Assembly: GCA_900319245.1 (NCBI GenBank)
Contig: ONNQ01000018.1
Span: forward strand, 1 to 60,674
DNA length: 60,674 nucleotides
Direction: 5' to 3'
Source: an uncultured Lachnospiraceae bacterium
GTDB lineage: Bacteria > Bacillota > Clostridia > Lachnospirales > Lachnospiraceae
The stretch's first letter is position 1, and each line of letters begins with the position of its first letter. Positions 59,504 through 60,674 of the stretch are shown piece after piece. The position numbers and the translations under genes were made by a program. The notes under the pieces were generated by a model. The model had not been told where the DNA came from. It made no database searches and saw only the letters and a list, made by a program, of their open reading frames with translations.

Positions 59504-59959
59504 TCAACAAGTTTTGTAAAAACGAGGCCCTTCTTCGCCAATAATCCCCGATAAGATAAAGCCGCATTTTTCCAGAACCCTTTGTGACGCCCTGTTATCA
59601 GGTTCTGTCTCTGCCTCCACACGTAAGACCCTCGGTTGCTTCAAAGCCCATGTTACAACTGCATTAACGGCTTCAGTTGCATAGCCGTTTCCCTGGTTTA
59701 TTTCCGAAATCCCATAACCTATTTCAACTGATCCATCTTCATTTAAGCCCTTGAAGCTCAAATCGCCAATATGAGAGCCGTATTTCGTCTTTATGAACCA
59801 AATTGCGTACCATTCCCAGTGATCCGGGTGATCAAGGCATCCCTGTAGCATTTCTCTATAAGCTTTTATTAGAATCTCATCTGTCTGCGCTTCAATAAAA
59901 CGGATCATCTCAACTTGAGATGCAGTAGTAATTATCAAACGCTTTGTTTCAATAACCAT
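59504..59959 (-). CDS. GNAT family N-acetyltransferase (RimJ/RimL type)
   Basis: 151 residues. The N-terminal ETKRLIITT, central VEIGYGISEINQGNGYATEAV (acetyl-CoA-binding loop of the Q/RxxGxG/A type, here QGNGYA) and ASQRVLEKCGFILSG mark a GNAT of the RimJ/RimL type. It may acetylate a ribosomal protein, drug or metabolite. It forms a probable three-gene run with the GyrI-like protein upstream (16-base gap) and DUF998 downstream. Confidence 0.9.
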   Translation of the reverse strand: MVIETKRLIITTASQVEMIRFIEAQTDEILIKAYREMLQGCLDHPDHWEWYAIWFIKTKYGSHIGDLSFKGLNEDGSVEIGYGISEINQGNGYATEAVNAVVTWALKQPRVLRVEAETEPDNRASQRVLEKCGFILSGIIGEEGPRFYKTC

Positions 59960-59975
59960 TTTCTCCCCTTCTGCG

Positions 59976-60554
59976 TCACAGGATTCCGGTCACCATCATT
60001 GTTGTGATGATCTCCGCTGCCTCATATTCATTCGCATCATCATATTCATCACTTCTACCGCCGATCGGCACCCAAATACCGCATTCGTAATCCGGCGACT
60101 GCGGATTCCCGGCAGAATACACCTCCAGTGTTGCGTTTCCATTTGCATGGTACTTCTGCCCTTCATTCGGGAACCACTCCTGCCAAACTGCCGTATTCAG
60201 CGTCTGAAGAGAATCAGGCATAGGCCCTCTGGTTGTAAAAACAGCCCACTCACTTGCCGGGAAAGAATATAACTCCAGTCCTTCCGGAACTTCTCCACCC
60301 TTGTACAGGCCGGCGATCCAGTACGTAAATGCATTTTCAGAATCTGTACAGATTGCAAACATTCCGATTCCATTTTCAAGGATTGCTTTTTCCATGGCAT
60401 TCTCCGGCTTCATCGTCTGCCAAAGTCTCGCATATTTGGCTGCGTATTCCTTGTCCCAGAATTCCGGACACTTTTGATAGCCCTCCTCCGGGCGGATTTC
60501 GGTATGGTAACCGATAAAGGTCATCGCATCTTTCTTTTCGTAGGTCACATTCAT
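59976..60554 (-). CDS. GyrI-like small-molecule-binding protein
   Basis: 192 residues, with GAGGAGG before the ATG. It is a stand-alone GyrI/AraC effector-binding domain: FIGYHTEI...EEGYQKCPEFWDKEYAAKYARLW, YWIAGLYKGG, ASEWAVFTTRGPMPDSLQTLNTAVWQEWFP and CGIWVPI are typical blocks. Such domains bind amphipathic or cationic compounds, or gyrase in the case of GyrI. It lacks a DNA-binding part and may protect against toxins or act as an enzyme. It heads a run with an acetyltransferase and DUF998, suggesting a resistance-type role (inference). Confidence 0.85.
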   Translation of the reverse strand: MNVTYEKKDAMTFIGYHTEIRPEEGYQKCPEFWDKEYAAKYARLWQTMKPENAMEKAILENGIGMFAICTDSENAFTYWIAGLYKGGEVPEGLELYSFPASEWAVFTTRGPMPDSLQTLNTAVWQEWFPNEGQKYHANGNATLEVYSAGNPQSPDYECGIWVPIGGRSDEYDDANEYEAAEIITTMMVTGIL

Positions 60555-60576
60555 TTGCTTTCCTCCTCTTTCTGAA

Positions 60577-60599
60577 AGGTAGTGTCAAGTTCACTACCT
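60577..60599. promoter_or_regulatory. AGGTAGTG inverted repeat upstream of the GyrI-like gene
   Basis: AGGTAGTG and CACTACCT are perfect 8-bp arms around TCAAGTT, about 25-45 bases before the ATG. The position fits an operator or a leader hairpin. The same region contains TTGACA on the minus strand. Confidence 0.5.
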
Positions 60600-60674
60600 G
60601 TTTTTAGTTCATAAGCCTTGATTTTATGGGAGATTCAAATAAAAAGAGCATTGACCTCCCTTTTTGGTATAATG

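Overview
The window looks like chromosomal DNA from a gut-type anaerobic Clostridia, probably Lachnospiraceae or a close relative; this is inferred from gene content and was not tested by search. Supporting genes are a rubredoxin-rubrerythrin fusion, a T-box-controlled pheS-pheT pair, DegV, DUF1848, DUF3048, cell-wall-binding-repeat proteins, two Fe-S flavin enoate-reductase-type enzymes, many TTG/GTG starts and strong AGGAGG ribosome binding sites. No rRNA, tRNA, CRISPR array, prophage or intact transposase was seen.

Layout. 0-2.5 kb: secreted nuclease, histidine phosphatase and DJ-1/PfpI genes on the minus strand. 2.6-6.6 kb: rubrerythrin, class II aldolase, DUF1848 and AzlCD. 7.0-9.8 kb: a four-gene cluster of unknown role (AIM24, DUF4230, two membrane proteins). 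9.8-18.8 kb: MgtC, a SpoIIE-type phosphatase sensor, a membrane-anchored trigger-factor/FKBP foldase, aspartate kinase, a tyrosine phosphatase and an M20 amidohydrolase. 18.9-24.7 kb: an envelope region with a carbohydrate-binding protein, an esterase, two small cationic SH3-like proteins with textbook double-glycine leaders, an L,D-transpeptidase and DegV. 24.9-38 kb: a DUF308 protein, a FUSC-HAD fusion that lacks the HAD nucleophile, a lipoprotein, ketopantoate reductase, an exported metallo-beta-lactamase with wall-binding repeats, an enoate-reductase-type enzyme, a DUF3048 lipoprotein, a phosphoglycerate-mutase-like enzyme and a hydrolase. 38-46.5 kb: pheT-pheS with a T-box, GH2 beta-galactosidase, a GlsB-like protein and a glycerophosphodiesterase. 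46.5-52.4 kb: an odd GATGCA-rich intergenic island, then an operon of aconitase X (two subunits), a second Fe-S flavoenzyme and a frameshifted UMF1-type transporter. 52.4-60.6 kb: a heterodimeric ABC transporter, DUF4256, ogt, an aldo/keto reductase broken by an in-frame TAG, DUF998, a GNAT acetyltransferase and a GyrI-like protein.

How genes work together. Aconitase X, the flavoenzyme and the transporter could take up a hydroxy acid, dehydrate it to an unsaturated acid and reduce it. The rubrerythrin and ABC-transporter promoters carry a similar TTAGT/ACTAA palindrome, suggesting one shared metal or redox regulator. The SH3-like pair, L,D-transpeptidase and wall-binding proteins point to the cell surface.

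Two things stand out beyond the genes. Short dispersed repeats (TGAGTCAG... and TGATCAC... types) repeatedly begin at stop codons, and one 32-bp copy supplies the stops of two convergent genes. A 370-bp island at 46.55-46.92 kb holds about ten GATGCA/TGCATC hexamers arranged as successive hairpins.
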